Shown piece by piece: positions 27,501-35,343 of a stretch of 64,000 nucleotides of DNA; within the stretch, counting starts at the first letter, position 1, and the number at the start of each line of letters is the position of its first letter. Under the pieces are notes generated by a model. The model was given only the letters and a program-made list of their open reading frames with translations. It was not told where the DNA came from and ran no database searches. The translations under genes were made by a program, and so were the position numbers. Source of the stretch: a bacterium (GTDB lineage: Bacteria; SAR324; XYD2-FULL-50-16); the NCBI GenBank assembly GCA_018829445.1, contig JAHJTV010000082.1, positions 1 to 64,000 of the forward strand, written 5' to 3'.

Positions 27501-29550
27501 GAAGGTTGTTTTCAAAAATCGGCAGTTCCGGAGGGATCTTGACAAGTGCTTTTAAAGCATCAAAAGAGAATGACCTCAGAAAAATCGATCCCCTTGAAAG
27601 TGCCATTATCTCTTCCCGGGTAAAGTCAATCAACGGAGCCAAGTTGGCATTCACTGTTCTCTGTGTTTTAATAAACTGGATTATCTCATCCGATTTGGCA
27701 TGCCACGCCTGTCGGTCGAAATAGATTAATCGTCTGTCAATCAACTTTTGAAGTGTGTTCCGAATTTGAGAAGGATTTCCCTGGGTTGAGGCATAGAGAG
27801 TATCCAAAAATCTTGGCATATCATACAGTTTATCTGAGAAAAGTCGCTGGATGAGGTTGGCTACTTCAGCTTCCTTCAGAGGACTTAACACCAGATGATG
27901 CGTATATGATTCACCTAAATGCTTATTAATGCTGGCCTTATGGGCCAATGACAAGTCTTCATAACTGTAGGAGAGGATAAACAGGATGGGTAGTTCTTTT
28001 ACCCGTTCAATCAGTTTCAGTATCAAATCAACGGACGTTTGCTCGACAAATTGAAAACTATCAACAATAATAATCAGACGTTTTTCGATTCTGGTAATCC
28101 GTACCAGCAAATTATAAACGACATCCAGATAGTCATCGCTGGTTCTCTGTCTTACCCTGTGGTCCTGTTTTTTTGAACCATCCGGATCAGTAAAAGTAAA
28201 ACTTGGAATGAATTCCCTAATAATTCCGAAATTATCTTTGAACTGCTTTTGCAGAAACTTACGTACGGTGTATTGCTGTGCGTGATGAAGCCTTTTCAGA
28301 TAGGTTTCCAGGTTTTGCAGTATTGTTTTGATTGTTTTGAGCGGGGTTTCATACTCCTCCTTTAGGGCTTGATGAAACCAGGTGACACCCGGCTGTGATT
28401 GCAATTCATTATAAATTTCGGTCAGTAGAACTGTTTTACCTGTGCCCCTGCTGCCTTCGATCAGATACAATCCGCCATTGCCTTCAACATGGTGATATCG
28501 TTTAACCAGTCTTTTGTCTTCATCAATATGAAATCGATACTTCCGGTTCTGCTTAAGAGGTTTCTTTGTTATATTGTTGATTATGGTATAAAGCGCCTGT
28601 TTCTCCTTGATCCTGCCAATAAATGGGTTGGTTTGGGGAAACCCGTCCCAGTGATCATCTTCTCCCAGTTCAAACTGAATCTCAGAAGCAGGTTTTTCCA
28701 GAAAAAGCCGATGATATTTTTTTAAGTCGTTTAAGAATCCGTTTGTTGTACGGTAGCGGTCATCGGGGTCCTTACGGATTAACTTGAGAAGGATCTTTTC
28801 AAATATCCCCGGAATATCCTTCCTGGTGTTGGATGGGGGATCAGGCATCTGGGCTATGTGCTGATATACCAGCATGGCCGGATCATCACTCCTGAATGGT
28901 ACCTGCCCCACCAATACTTCATATAGTATGATTCCCAGAGCGTAGAGATCCGCCCTGTGGTCAATGGTTTTGTGAAGAATCCCGGTTTGTTCAGGAGCCA
29001 TATAGGAAAGCGTCCCACCAGTTCTACTGTCCGACATGCCGATTATTTGGGAAAAACCAAAGTCGAGGATTTTGATCTGCATCTCTTTGGAATCACCGGA
29101 TTGAATCAGGATGTTGGATGGTTTGAGGTCAAGATGCACCAGCTTTTTATCATGAATAAAGATCAGGGCTTCCGTCAATGTTCTGATGAGAAAGAAGGAT
29201 TTCTCCAAAGAGAAAGGGCCAGATTTTTTAAGAAAAACAGAGAGATTAGGATAGGGGAGGTACTCCATCACCAGTCCATAGAGATCTCCTTCGTTGAAAA
29301 AATCAAAATATTTAATGATCGAGGGGTGCTGCAGTTTTCGCAGAATGTCTCCCTCTGCCCTGAATCGCATCAGAGCTTCAAAGGGAACCCGATTTTTGTG
29401 GATATTGACCAGTTTGAGGGCTTTTATCTCATTAGCTTTGGTATCTTTAACCTTAAAGACCTGGCCCATACTGCCGGTGCCGACCAGATCCAAAACTTCA
29501 TATCTGTGATTCAGGATCTGTCCGATGTATGAAGAGTGCTTCGAAGCCAT
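24556..29550 (-). CDS. trifunctional Ser/Thr kinase - AAA ATPase - GAF - histidine kinase
   Basis: A 1664-residue signalling protein with no membrane segment. Domains in order: Hanks-type kinase (about 17-280; glycine loop GTGSMG, Lys46, DFG at 163-165; the usual HRD is HLD at 139-141, a non-RD kinase); a predicted ATPase with Walker A GSRGTGKT (near 360); a long TPR-like helical region (about 720-1170); GAF (about 1210-1350); coiled coil; and a histidine kinase with MIAHQWRQPLSSIS and a HATPase (GTGLGLYMSK). Such kinase-ATPase-kinase proteins are known in cyanobacteria and deltaproteobacteria. It starts 1 base after the preceding histidine kinase gene. The terminal module is a paralogue of that in 20614-22752. 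Input signal unknown. Confidence 0.9.
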   Translation of the reverse strand: MASKHSSYIGQILNHRYEVLDLVGTGSMGQVFKVKDTKANEIKALKLVNIHKNRVPFEALMRFRAEGDILRKLQHPSIIKYFDFFNEGDLYGLVMEYLPYPNLSVFLKKSGPFSLEKSFFLIRTLTEALIFIHDKKLVHLDLKPSNILIQSGDSKEMQIKILDFGFSQIIGMSDSRTGGTLSYMAPEQTGILHKTIDHRADLYALGIILYEVLVGQVPFRSDDPAMLVYQHIAQMPDPPSNTRKDIPGIFEKILLKLIRKDPDDRYRTTNGFLNDLKKYHRLFLEKPASEIQFELGEDDHWDGFPQTNPFIGRIKEKQALYTIINNITKKPLKQNRKYRFHIDEDKRLVKRYHHVEGNGGLYLIEGSRGTGKTVLLTEIYNELQSQPGVTWFHQALKEEYETPLKTIKTILQNLETYLKRLHHAQQYTVRKFLQKQFKDNFGIIREFIPSFTFTDPDGSKKQDHRVRQRTSDDYLDVVYNLLVRITRIEKRLIIIVDSFQFVEQTSVDLILKLIERVKELPILFILSYSYEDLSLAHKASINKHLGESYTHHLVLSPLKEAEVANLIQRLFSDKLYDMPRFLDTLYASTQGNPSQIRNTLQKLIDRRLIYFDRQAWHAKSDEIIQFIKTQRTVNANLAPLIDFTREEIMALSRGSIFLRSFSFDALKALVKIPPELPIFENNLLNILDRAVQVNVLSVSSQRFYSFCNNDTRYALLSDLEPELKASLYKTVATYLEKSTLPHSPDAVFDIARHFDHAGDALKAMQYYIKAAQLTDNGMYSDRQAEIYYRKALLQLKNLKDQDSLDTATQFNVRYNAIRHTQAFSREYDELWQELMEIEPWLENDRIRRLQFIGLQISLSFARGKKKEMLKYGQNLMSMEILPHEEKYIAESVIQLGMVVSDKTFSERLELLKDGVEIALKHRLYYLTIGPASTHGILSAYLLRFKEAETYIDHCINQLDKPGLEDFRHLIKLWSMQALELERGNFQKALDFGIEISNYRDLAGPIAIVLYEASMAYIHGMLGNFADALQLYEKLLPNIDKAAQRVEALPVYFSRIQVALRMKEPETALNYFEIVKPIIKLRPDPYMEAMFNILAANAYLELRQAEDAEKHIQVAAIIARDLKAPLLDFHLDFVRLHLNWINSSNSDYIRQAHQLLDDMLGKGVTGFYEIYKEKLDNWQLHPTRSSTSISPYNATDNSILKLFEISQKITTTHNLDELFDASLEGAMQLTGANHGYLFTCTDIEKCIHGDAMKPRITKNALGQPISEIEHCFSSAIINSVLETKKIIITRDARSESQWSHSRSIRVNQLRSILVAPIIFDDILKGFIYLDNHHAKSVFSAKDREIVGIFATQVAIALNHAESYVKQQEISAENSRLYEEIREYSRTLEQQVTHRTQELEELNRNLENKVREELDRRLEQEQLLIQQSKMAAMGEMIGMIAHQWRQPLSSISTVAGNMQIFLELDRISKDEFSSLLTTINEQVQYLSGTINDFREFFSPKKKAELIHLEDILGKTLKLIGKSLEHKNIQLKNNCLFSKPIVTYSNELMQVFLNIIKNAQDALIENSVTDPWITIESTESDQHQTVTFTDNAGGVPEEIIDKIFEPYFSTKEEKTGTGLGLYMSKIIVEKHCRGELTVRNIKGGASFEIQLPIANKELLVKAEIISR

Positions 29551-29551
29551 A

Positions 29552-30490
29552 TCAGGTTATTTCAGACGATTGCAGTTTTAAACTGAAAAAAAATGTTGTT
29601 CCCACTCCGGGTTCACTTTCCACCCAGATCTCTCCGTTGTGCTTTTCTATCATTTCCTTGCATAAGATTAATCCCAGCCCTGTTCCCTTTTCATCAGCTG
29701 TTCCTGGTGTTGTATGGGTAACTTCAATGCGAAAAAGCTTTTCCCGGTCTTTCTCACTCATCCCAACACCGGTATCGGTTACTTCCACTTGAATACCGCC
29801 CTCAATAATCTGAGAGTTGATGGTGATTTTCCCATTCTCCTGAGTAAATTTTATGGCATTGGAGATCAGGTTGCGTAGAATGGTGCTGACCATATTGGGA
29901 TCGGCATAGACGGAGATTTCATTTGAAATGTTGTTTATCAGCTTTATCCTTTTTGTCTTCGCCGAGGAGATCAAAAAATCAAAAGTCATGTTTACCAGCT
30001 GATTGATCGGAAACACATTTGGTTCCAACTGGATTTTTCCCATCTGAATTCTGGACCAGCTTAATAAATTTTCCAGTAATTTAAAAAGGTTATCGGCAGT
30101 GCTCCCAAGTTCATTAATCAGCTCGACTACCTCTTCCTTGCTATAACGATCGATCCGCTTGACCAGGAAGGTATTGAGGTTTAAAAATGCTTGAAAGGGA
30201 CTTTTTAAGTCATGGGCAATGATGGAAAAAAACTTGTCTTTGGTTGCGTTTAACTGTTGAAGTTCTTCATTATAGCGAATGATTGATTCTTTTGACTCCT
30301 TGAGTTGCTCCTGGGCCTTGTCACTCATTCTTACAATGCGGGAGAATTGCTTAAAAAGTTTTGAGTAGTCCTCCGATAATTGCACGAATTCTTGATAAAG
30401 GGGAGAATCAGAGTGTCGGTGATCTTCGATAATCTCCTTATTCCTCTCTTGTCTTTCGTTTTCTCTGGTAAACAATGAGCGTTTTTTCAT
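29552..30490 (-). CDS. cytoplasmic histidine kinase
   Basis: 312 residues, no membrane segment. A coiled coil (about 30-85) precedes the HisKA box IAHDLKSPFQAF, with the acceptor His near 94, then a HATPase domain: NLISNAIKF, DTGVGMSEKD, GTGLGLILCKEMIEKHNG. It is of the HDLKxP class and so differs from the two HQWRQP kinases nearby. It lies in the leftward signalling run, 88 bases after the second SiaB-like gene and 1 base before the giant kinase gene. It has no receiver of its own, so it may feed the receivers encoded across the junction. Confidence 0.86.
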   Translation of the reverse strand: MKKRSLFTRENERQERNKEIIEDHRHSDSPLYQEFVQLSEDYSKLFKQFSRIVRMSDKAQEQLKESKESIIRYNEELQQLNATKDKFFSIIAHDLKSPFQAFLNLNTFLVKRIDRYSKEEVVELINELGSTADNLFKLLENLLSWSRIQMGKIQLEPNVFPINQLVNMTFDFLISSAKTKRIKLINNISNEISVYADPNMVSTILRNLISNAIKFTQENGKITINSQIIEGGIQVEVTDTGVGMSEKDREKLFRIEVTHTTPGTADEKGTGLGLILCKEMIEKHNGEIWVESEPGVGTTFFFSLKLQSSEIT

Positions 30491-30578
30491 TAGCAGGTCA
30501 CAATTAGTAATGGTTCAAGTGGTTTCTCTTCCGGTATGTTTTTGGGTCAGGATTTTTCAGTTTTACTGCCTTATCTAT

Positions 30579-31112
30579 TCAGATGAGTGTTCTCAGTGAG
30601 AAAAAGGAGAATTCGCTATCTATAGGTTCAAAATGGAATTTGACAGGTTCGCTTGCCTTCCGAGATAGATCAATCAGACCCAGTCCCGCTTCCCTGGACT
30701 CTTTTTTTCGTTGAGTCCGGTAGTATTCTTTTAATTCATCTTTTGTCATTTTTTGCAGAAGGATCAATCGTTCTTTTAGATCTTTGATTTGCTCTTTTTT
30801 GATTTTGTTTCCCCCGAGTACAAAATATTTTCCATTTTTATATCCCACTGCAATCGTTCCAAACATCAATTTCTCCTCAGAATTGCTCTGCTCGGGGAGT
30901 GTTTCTGCGGAGTATCTGATAATGTTCTGAGATTGTTCGACAAGTACGGCGAACACTTTCAAAATGGTTGATGTTTCGGCATCAGCCATCTCCATTTGCT
31001 TCTTCAGGATATCTCCCAATTCAACCATCAGGTTTTGTGAAATGGGACCACTAAAACTTAAGAAGACTCCACATTCATCCAGATTTTTTTTTAGCAGGTA
31101 AAGACTATCCAT
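30579..31112 (-). CDS. SiaB-like protein kinase (DUF6272), second copy
   Basis: A 177-residue protein with the sequence features of the SiaB family: FLSFSGPISQNLMVELGDIL near the N-terminus, a middle segment with VLVEQSQNIIRYSAE, and a C-terminal GLGLIDLSRKASEPVKFHFEP. The fold is GHKL ATPase-like; in Pseudomonas, SiaB phosphorylates SiaC. It is clearly paralogous to the protein at 32056-32610. It lies 24 bases downstream of the HD-GYP gene. Two kinases for one visible SiaC-like substrate is unusual. Confidence 0.8.
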   Translation of the reverse strand: MDSLYLLKKNLDECGVFLSFSGPISQNLMVELGDILKKQMEMADAETSTILKVFAVLVEQSQNIIRYSAETLPEQSNSEEKLMFGTIAVGYKNGKYFVLGGNKIKKEQIKDLKERLILLQKMTKDELKEYYRTQRKKESREAGLGLIDLSRKASEPVKFHFEPIDSEFSFFSLRTLI

Positions 31113-31136
31113 ATAGGTCTAACTCCAAATGCAGCA

Positions 31137-32009
31137 TTAACGCTTGTGAAATTTCTGCCAATATTCAGCCAGGCTGTCCGCCTTTTTTAAAGCCATATTG
31201 ACAATATCCGGATCGAAGTGTGTTCCTTTATCTTTGTCCAGGATGGATAACGCTTTTTCTATGGGCATGGCTTCCATTCCCATGGTCTGTTTTCCGTCGT
31301 ATTTGGGATAATCTCTCAGGGATGTTAAAGCGTCAAAAACGTCTCCTACGGCAAGAATTTTTGAAAATTTGGGAATTCTATTTCCCCTCAATCTGTAGGG
31401 ATAGCCGGTTCCGTTTAGTTTTTCATGATGACAGGCAGCCATTTTTGGAACGTTCTTTAACATATTGGGGAGTCTCATGGCGCTCAGGATTTTATATGTC
31501 CAGGCAGAATGCTCATTCATGATGAGTCTCTCCTCGTCGGTAAATCGCCCTTTCTTTGTCAGTACAGCATCGGGTACGCCTATTTTACCTATGTCATGGA
31601 GCAATGCCGCGTATTTTAGAACCTCCAGATTGTTGTCTGATAAGCCAAGCTGTTTTCCCAGAAAAAGTGAGTATTCGGTTACCCTGTGTGAATGCCCTGC
31701 AGTGATGGGATGTTTGGCATCAACAGTCGTTGTCAATGCTCTAACGAAACTCTCAAAAGCCTGCCCCAGTTCGAGGACAAGCTCGTAGTTTTCGACTTCA
31801 AGCGACTCATTCAACTGATTCAGCTTTAACTGCTGTTTGTCACTTAACTTAATCAAGCGTTTTAACTGTCGAAAGATCTTTTTGTAGCTTTTCAGCAGTC
31901 CTGAAAATGGGTCAAACAAGGGATTAGTGCTGTCATTCTCTCTCTCAAGAATCCCTTCAGCATTAGTGACGATTTTGTCTTCAGTTTCAAATATTGAGTG
32001 TTCCGACAT
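31137..32009 (-). CDS. HD-GYP domain protein (probable c-di-GMP phosphodiesterase)
   Basis: About 290 residues from the ATG at 32009. An in-frame ATG at 32108 would overlap the SiaB-like gene by 53 bases and is less likely, though neither start has a strong site. A helical N-terminal region (about 40-90) precedes a full HD-GYP domain: AGHSHRVTEYS, the HD pair in HDIGKIGVPDAVL, a later NEHSAWTYKIL, and the GYP signature HHEKLNGTGYPYRLRG. Metal and GYP residues look intact, so c-di-GMP hydrolysis is expected. It sits between two SiaB-like genes, in the place a SiaD-type diguanylate cyclase might take, so its activity may be set by the SiaC-like switch. Confidence 0.85.
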   Translation of the reverse strand: MSEHSIFETEDKIVTNAEGILERENDSTNPLFDPFSGLLKSYKKIFRQLKRLIKLSDKQQLKLNQLNESLEVENYELVLELGQAFESFVRALTTTVDAKHPITAGHSHRVTEYSLFLGKQLGLSDNNLEVLKYAALLHDIGKIGVPDAVLTKKGRFTDEERLIMNEHSAWTYKILSAMRLPNMLKNVPKMAACHHEKLNGTGYPYRLRGNRIPKFSKILAVGDVFDALTSLRDYPKYDGKQTMGMEAMPIEKALSILDKDKGTHFDPDIVNMALKKADSLAEYWQKFHKR

Positions 32010-32055
32010 GTGGATTCGCTTATGGGTAAGCAGGGAATGATTAAGGTTTAAATGA

Positions 32056-32610
32056 TCAAATAACAGTTTTAAGAGTAAAAAACGTATGCTTATCATCGAT
32101 TCGATCAAATTTAAACTCTAAGGGTCGGCAAGCATTCCGGGACATTTCAATCAGCCCCAAACCAGCTCCCTTACTGTCTTTATCCGGATTTGATTTTCGT
32201 TGATTATGGTATTCTGTTTTCAGTTCCTCTTTACTCATCTTGGAAAGCATGAGTAAATGGGTACGAAGCTTCTTTACCCTGTGATTGTCAATCAGGTTGC
32301 CACTAAGTAAAAAGTAGTGGTTTCCTTCTTTTCCAACAGAAATGATACCACATCCGTATTGACAATTGATTTTGTTTTCATTGTTTTCGTCATCTTTTTC
32401 AGCTGAATAGTGAATGATATTATGATTTAACTCGACAAGAACCGAGAATGCTTTCCGGATGGTAGCGGAATCGGACCCTTCGAGTTTCATCTTTGTTTTC
32501 ATTAAACCACCCATCTCTACCATCAAGTTTTGAGAAAGTGGACCACTCAAGTTGAGAAAGATCCCCTGACAGTCAAAACTCTGATTGATTTGGTAAAGAT
32601 TTGTCAGCAT
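32056..32610 (-). CDS. SiaB-like protein kinase (DUF6272), first copy
   Basis: 184 residues. SiaB-family features: IFLNLSGPLSQNLMVEMGGL, VLVELNHNIIHYSAE and GAGLGLIEMSRNACRPLEFK. The late GLGLI run is the ATP-lid glycine motif of the GHKL fold. It starts 16 bases after the SiaC-like gene, an arrangement matching siaB-siaC neighbours in Pseudomonas. Most likely it phosphorylates that SiaC-like protein. Paralogous to 30579-31112. Confidence 0.82.
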   Translation of the reverse strand: MLTNLYQINQSFDCQGIFLNLSGPLSQNLMVEMGGLMKTKMKLEGSDSATIRKAFSVLVELNHNIIHYSAEKDDENNENKINCQYGCGIISVGKEGNHYFLLSGNLIDNHRVKKLRTHLLMLSKMSKEELKTEYHNQRKSNPDKDSKGAGLGLIEMSRNACRPLEFKFDRIDDKHTFFTLKTVI

Positions 32611-32626
32611 TTTTTTAACCTTTTTG

Positions 32627-33013
32627 CTATTCAGATTTTTCTACCAGATTGAGTTTTAATACTTCCAGATCTTCTTGAAACTCCTCACCGTATTCCAATG
32701 CACTTTCATCTTCCTTATCGAAAATCCAGTTAATAACAATATTCTTTCCTTCTCTGACCGAATCTTCAAATCGATCGAACAGGTCCATCAGGACTTTTGA
32801 AGAACTACTGTTAAAATAAATAATCTCCATATTAACAATAACAGCTTGATTCTGGAGCTGATTTAAGTACTTCTCCAACCAGTCAAAAACCGGGGAATAA
32901 AATTCTGCAGTGTTTTCAGGATAGGTTTCACCCGATATTTCTAAAATATTGGTGTCAGCGTTAAAAAAAATTCTCGGAGTATATTTGGTCGCTTCGATTA
33001 ATAAATTATCCAT
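32627..33013 (-). CDS. SiaC-like regulatory phosphoprotein (DUF1987)
   Basis: A 128-residue, STAS-like small protein. The opening TKYTPRIFFNADTNILEISG, the PENTAEFYSPVFDWLEKYL run, and EIIYFNSSSSKVLMDLFDRFE match the DUF1987/SiaC family. In Pseudomonas SiaC a threonine at position 68, within an N-T-S-S context, is phosphorylated by SiaB. Here the aligned stretch is Asn68 followed by Ser69-Ser72, so a serine would be the target. It is the first gene of the leftward signalling run, 16 bases before the SiaB-like gene. It probably toggles the HD-GYP protein or another partner depending on phosphorylation. Confidence 0.82.
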   Translation of the reverse strand: MDNLLIEATKYTPRIFFNADTNILEISGETYPENTAEFYSPVFDWLEKYLNQLQNQAVIVNMEIIYFNSSSSKVLMDLFDRFEDSVREGKNIVINWIFDKEDESALEYGEEFQEDLEVLKLNLVEKSE

Positions 33014-33249
33014 ATTAAATACCTAGGATGAGTTAAATTACCAGCTTTCTACGATGTTGCAGAAAAGAACAATTACAGATTTCTTTCAAATATTAAGCAA
33101 TTGGATAAGTTTTGCTAATGGTATTATACTCCAACATGATTTCAGGTCAATATGGAACTTATTTAAAGCATATGGCTTCTTCGAAACTCTTTTATAATTT
33201 GCGTCAGTTTGTTCAAACATCGAAAGCATGTTTTTGCCGGTTCCTCGCA

Positions 33250-33999
33250 TCATGATTCTGAGATTGAAAATTTCCAGGCGCAGTACCAGTCTTGAGGGTG
33301 ACTGTCTGGTGGACAGCCGATGCAGGTGGTTTTAATTCTTTCATCAATGGCTTTGGCAAAATAAGGATACTCAACCAAACCAACTGATTTGCAAGGATAA
33401 TCATCCAATCCTTTTCTGTTGCGAGCGACCTGTACTCTACACTCGTTCATCTGAAACACAAAACTGGTTTCGGTTTCCTCGCTGATAGATTGTTTATTGA
33501 TTCTTCCGTATAATCTAAAATTAAGCGCCTGTTTTAACCCTGTTAATCCCGGTTGCTCTGTGAGACCAAGGAAGTTCTTTATTAATCTGGCTTCAATGGG
33601 AGAAAACTGAGCCCAACAGGAATCGTTGCACCTTTTGGCATCGTTCATTCCACTGTCGAACTCGACTTCCTGGAACCAGATACCGTCATTAGCCAACCAG
33701 TTGGCGGCAAAAACATCAAGCCATTCCAAGAGCTTGGCCTTTGGTAGATCGTGAAGATGGTCTAAAAACCCCCCTTTATCCTCGAATCCCAGGGCTTTAG
33801 AAAACCGGTTTAACTGAATAGGGAGGCTCTTTTTGAAGACCCCATCCAGGGCCGAAAGAGCTTTCTCTTCCCCCATTTGATGCCTGATCTCACTGTACCA
33901 GTGGGAATGATGCAGAATAGTGCGATGAATGAAGTCAAACAGCAGTTGGACCAGCTGTTTTGAAGATAGATTATCGGGAATATTTATTTCATTTGACAT
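33250..33999 (-). CDS. DUF6125-like cysteine-rich protein
   Basis: 249 residues, soluble. The helical N-terminal half contains HHSHWYSEIRHQMGEEKA. The C-terminal half carries Cys residues in CNDSCW, MNECRVQVAR, YPCKSVGLVEYPYF, CIGCPPD and DWYCAWKF. The GCPPDSHPQDWYCAWKF ending recalls DUF6125 and V4R-like small-molecule-binding proteins. The cysteines suggest a metal or redox centre. Function unknown. It follows the nucleotidyltransferase gene by 24 bases in the same direction, so it may belong to that operon. Confidence 0.6.
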   Translation of the reverse strand: MSNEINIPDNLSSKQLVQLLFDFIHRTILHHSHWYSEIRHQMGEEKALSALDGVFKKSLPIQLNRFSKALGFEDKGGFLDHLHDLPKAKLLEWLDVFAANWLANDGIWFQEVEFDSGMNDAKRCNDSCWAQFSPIEARLIKNFLGLTEQPGLTGLKQALNFRLYGRINKQSISEETETSFVFQMNECRVQVARNRKGLDDYPCKSVGLVEYPYFAKAIDERIKTTCIGCPPDSHPQDWYCAWKFSISES

Positions 34000-34023
34000 G
34001 TTTTCTCCTGTATTTTTAAAAAA

Positions 34024-34569
34024 CTAGAGTCTATCAAGTTTTGATCTGATTTGGGTTGATGAAACATCGCAGTGATAAGGGAAGATTTTGTGTTCATATG
34101 GTTCACTCCCGTCCAATAATGAGTGTGGGTCATAATACTCTCCATTTATTAATCGACCGATGAAAAGGACTTTCATTTCTTTTATTTTGTTTTTTTCGGC
34201 TTGATCGACGTGTTTGTTTTCATCAATCCAGCGTTTGGCAGTATCAAACCCCATGACCCAGAATGGTTTGAATTGGCTAAGTTGATCCCGTTTGTTCTGG
34301 AATAAAGGCGCATCTGATACCAACAACTCGGAAAATCCAATAAACTGGCTGGTTAATTCCTTGACCTTTTCTTCCGGGTAGGGAGGTTTCTGATAACGGG
34401 TTTTACTTAACTCACAGATAACGTGATATCCGTTTCGATTTAAAAGGTCGAAAATCCCCCTATGTCCTTCGTGAAGAGGGTTAAAAGAACCCGGATAGAT
34501 AGCTAGATTCGAATATTGGCTTAATTGATCCAAAGGAACCGGATAACCGGAAATGTTTAATAATTTCAT
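34024..34569 (-). CDS. nucleotidyltransferase (cytidylyl/NMN adenylyltransferase fold)
   Basis: 181 residues. The HxGH-type motif YPGSFNPLHEGH (about residues 25-36) and the C-terminal SSTQIR place it in the nucleotidylyltransferase superfamily; WVMGFDTAKRWID is another shared segment. It is not a standard NadD. Its start overlaps the stop of the CinA-like gene by 4 bases (ATGA), indicating translational coupling. I recall the plant protein At2g01220-type, in which a CinA-like domain is followed by just such a domain; this pair looks like its split bacterial form. Substrate unknown. Confidence 0.75.
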   Translation of the reverse strand: MKLLNISGYPVPLDQLSQYSNLAIYPGSFNPLHEGHRGIFDLLNRNGYHVICELSKTRYQKPPYPEEKVKELTSQFIGFSELLVSDAPLFQNKRDQLSQFKPFWVMGFDTAKRWIDENKHVDQAEKNKIKEMKVLFIGRLINGEYYDPHSLLDGSEPYEHKIFPYHCDVSSTQIRSKLDRL

Positions 34570-35030
34570 TCATTCAAAACCAGGTATTTGTTTAGTGAAG
34601 CCAGAACCTCATGGGTTATGAATTTGTCTTGATCTATTCTCGATTCCCCCTCAATCGTCATATAACTCCGTTCAACTATTTGGTTTTCCCGGCAGATGGA
34701 GAGATAGCCATGATTTTTGCCCTTGCGTTGTCTATTGGTCTTTAAGGCGCAGGTTAGTGCAAAACTGATATCCGCTTCACTTTTTTCTGACATGCTGATT
34801 GCTAATTGATCCGCAGTCTTGCGGCTGACAAAGGAATCAACGTTATTGCCATGCAGAAAACCCTTGAGTGCGGTTTCACTGTAGAGCAATCTGGCCTCTG
34901 TTAGAACACGACTACACCCTTCTATTTTAAAAAGATCAAATAGCCCTATACCCCCTCCGGCAATTACAAAGGATATTTTCAGATTGCTTGTTTCTGCAAG
35001 GGAAAGTAGCGATTTTATAAGATGATCCAT
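34566..35030 (-). CDS. degenerate CinA/PncC-like protein
   Basis: 154 residues resembling the CinA C-terminal (NMN amidohydrolase) domain: a glycine-rich start, a middle with LLYSETALKGFL and VSRKTADQLAISMSE, then SFALTCAL and KGKNHGYLSI. The ESCTGG motif with the catalytic serine is replaced by AGGGIG, so the amidohydrolase activity of true PncC is probably absent. It is coupled by a 4-base overlap to the downstream nucleotidyltransferase gene, suggesting a two-subunit complex. Function unknown. Confidence 0.65.
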   Translation of the reverse strand: MDHLIKSLLSLAETSNLKISFVIAGGGIGLFDLFKIEGCSRVLTEARLLYSETALKGFLHGNNVDSFVSRKTADQLAISMSEKSEADISFALTCALKTNRQRKGKNHGYLSICRENQIVERSYMTIEGESRIDQDKFITHEVLASLNKYLVLNE

Positions 35031-35343
35031 GGGTTATTAGAAATAAAAAAAAACATACGGATAAAGGGTAATGGTTTGGTTTTAGCTCTTTGCCGGTTTT
35101 GTGATTTGCTTAATTCCATAACCAATTCTTATTTTTTCTCCCTGTCATTTACCGATTTGTTTCGATAAAAGGAAAAATTAGATGAGACGCAACTATCGGA
35201 ACTTGTTTCGAATCATCAAAACCGGTGAATGATAAAATAGCATCTAATGTTTCATTCAGGCAATTGACTGATCAAGATCTGACACTTTACCATGGAAAGC
35301 AGAACAATCAACAGGTCCATTAAACACTTTGAAGGATTATCTT
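35031..35343. other. divergent intergenic region before selD
   Basis: About 310 A/T-rich bases between the CinA-like gene and selD. It should carry both promoters. GAAGGA at 35331-35336 is the selD ribosome binding site. Nothing else was recognised. Confidence 0.4.

Noticed and set aside
28957..29532. 191-codon open frame antisense to the giant kinase gene
   Set aside because: A mirror of the conserved kinase domain; the protein is not family-like.
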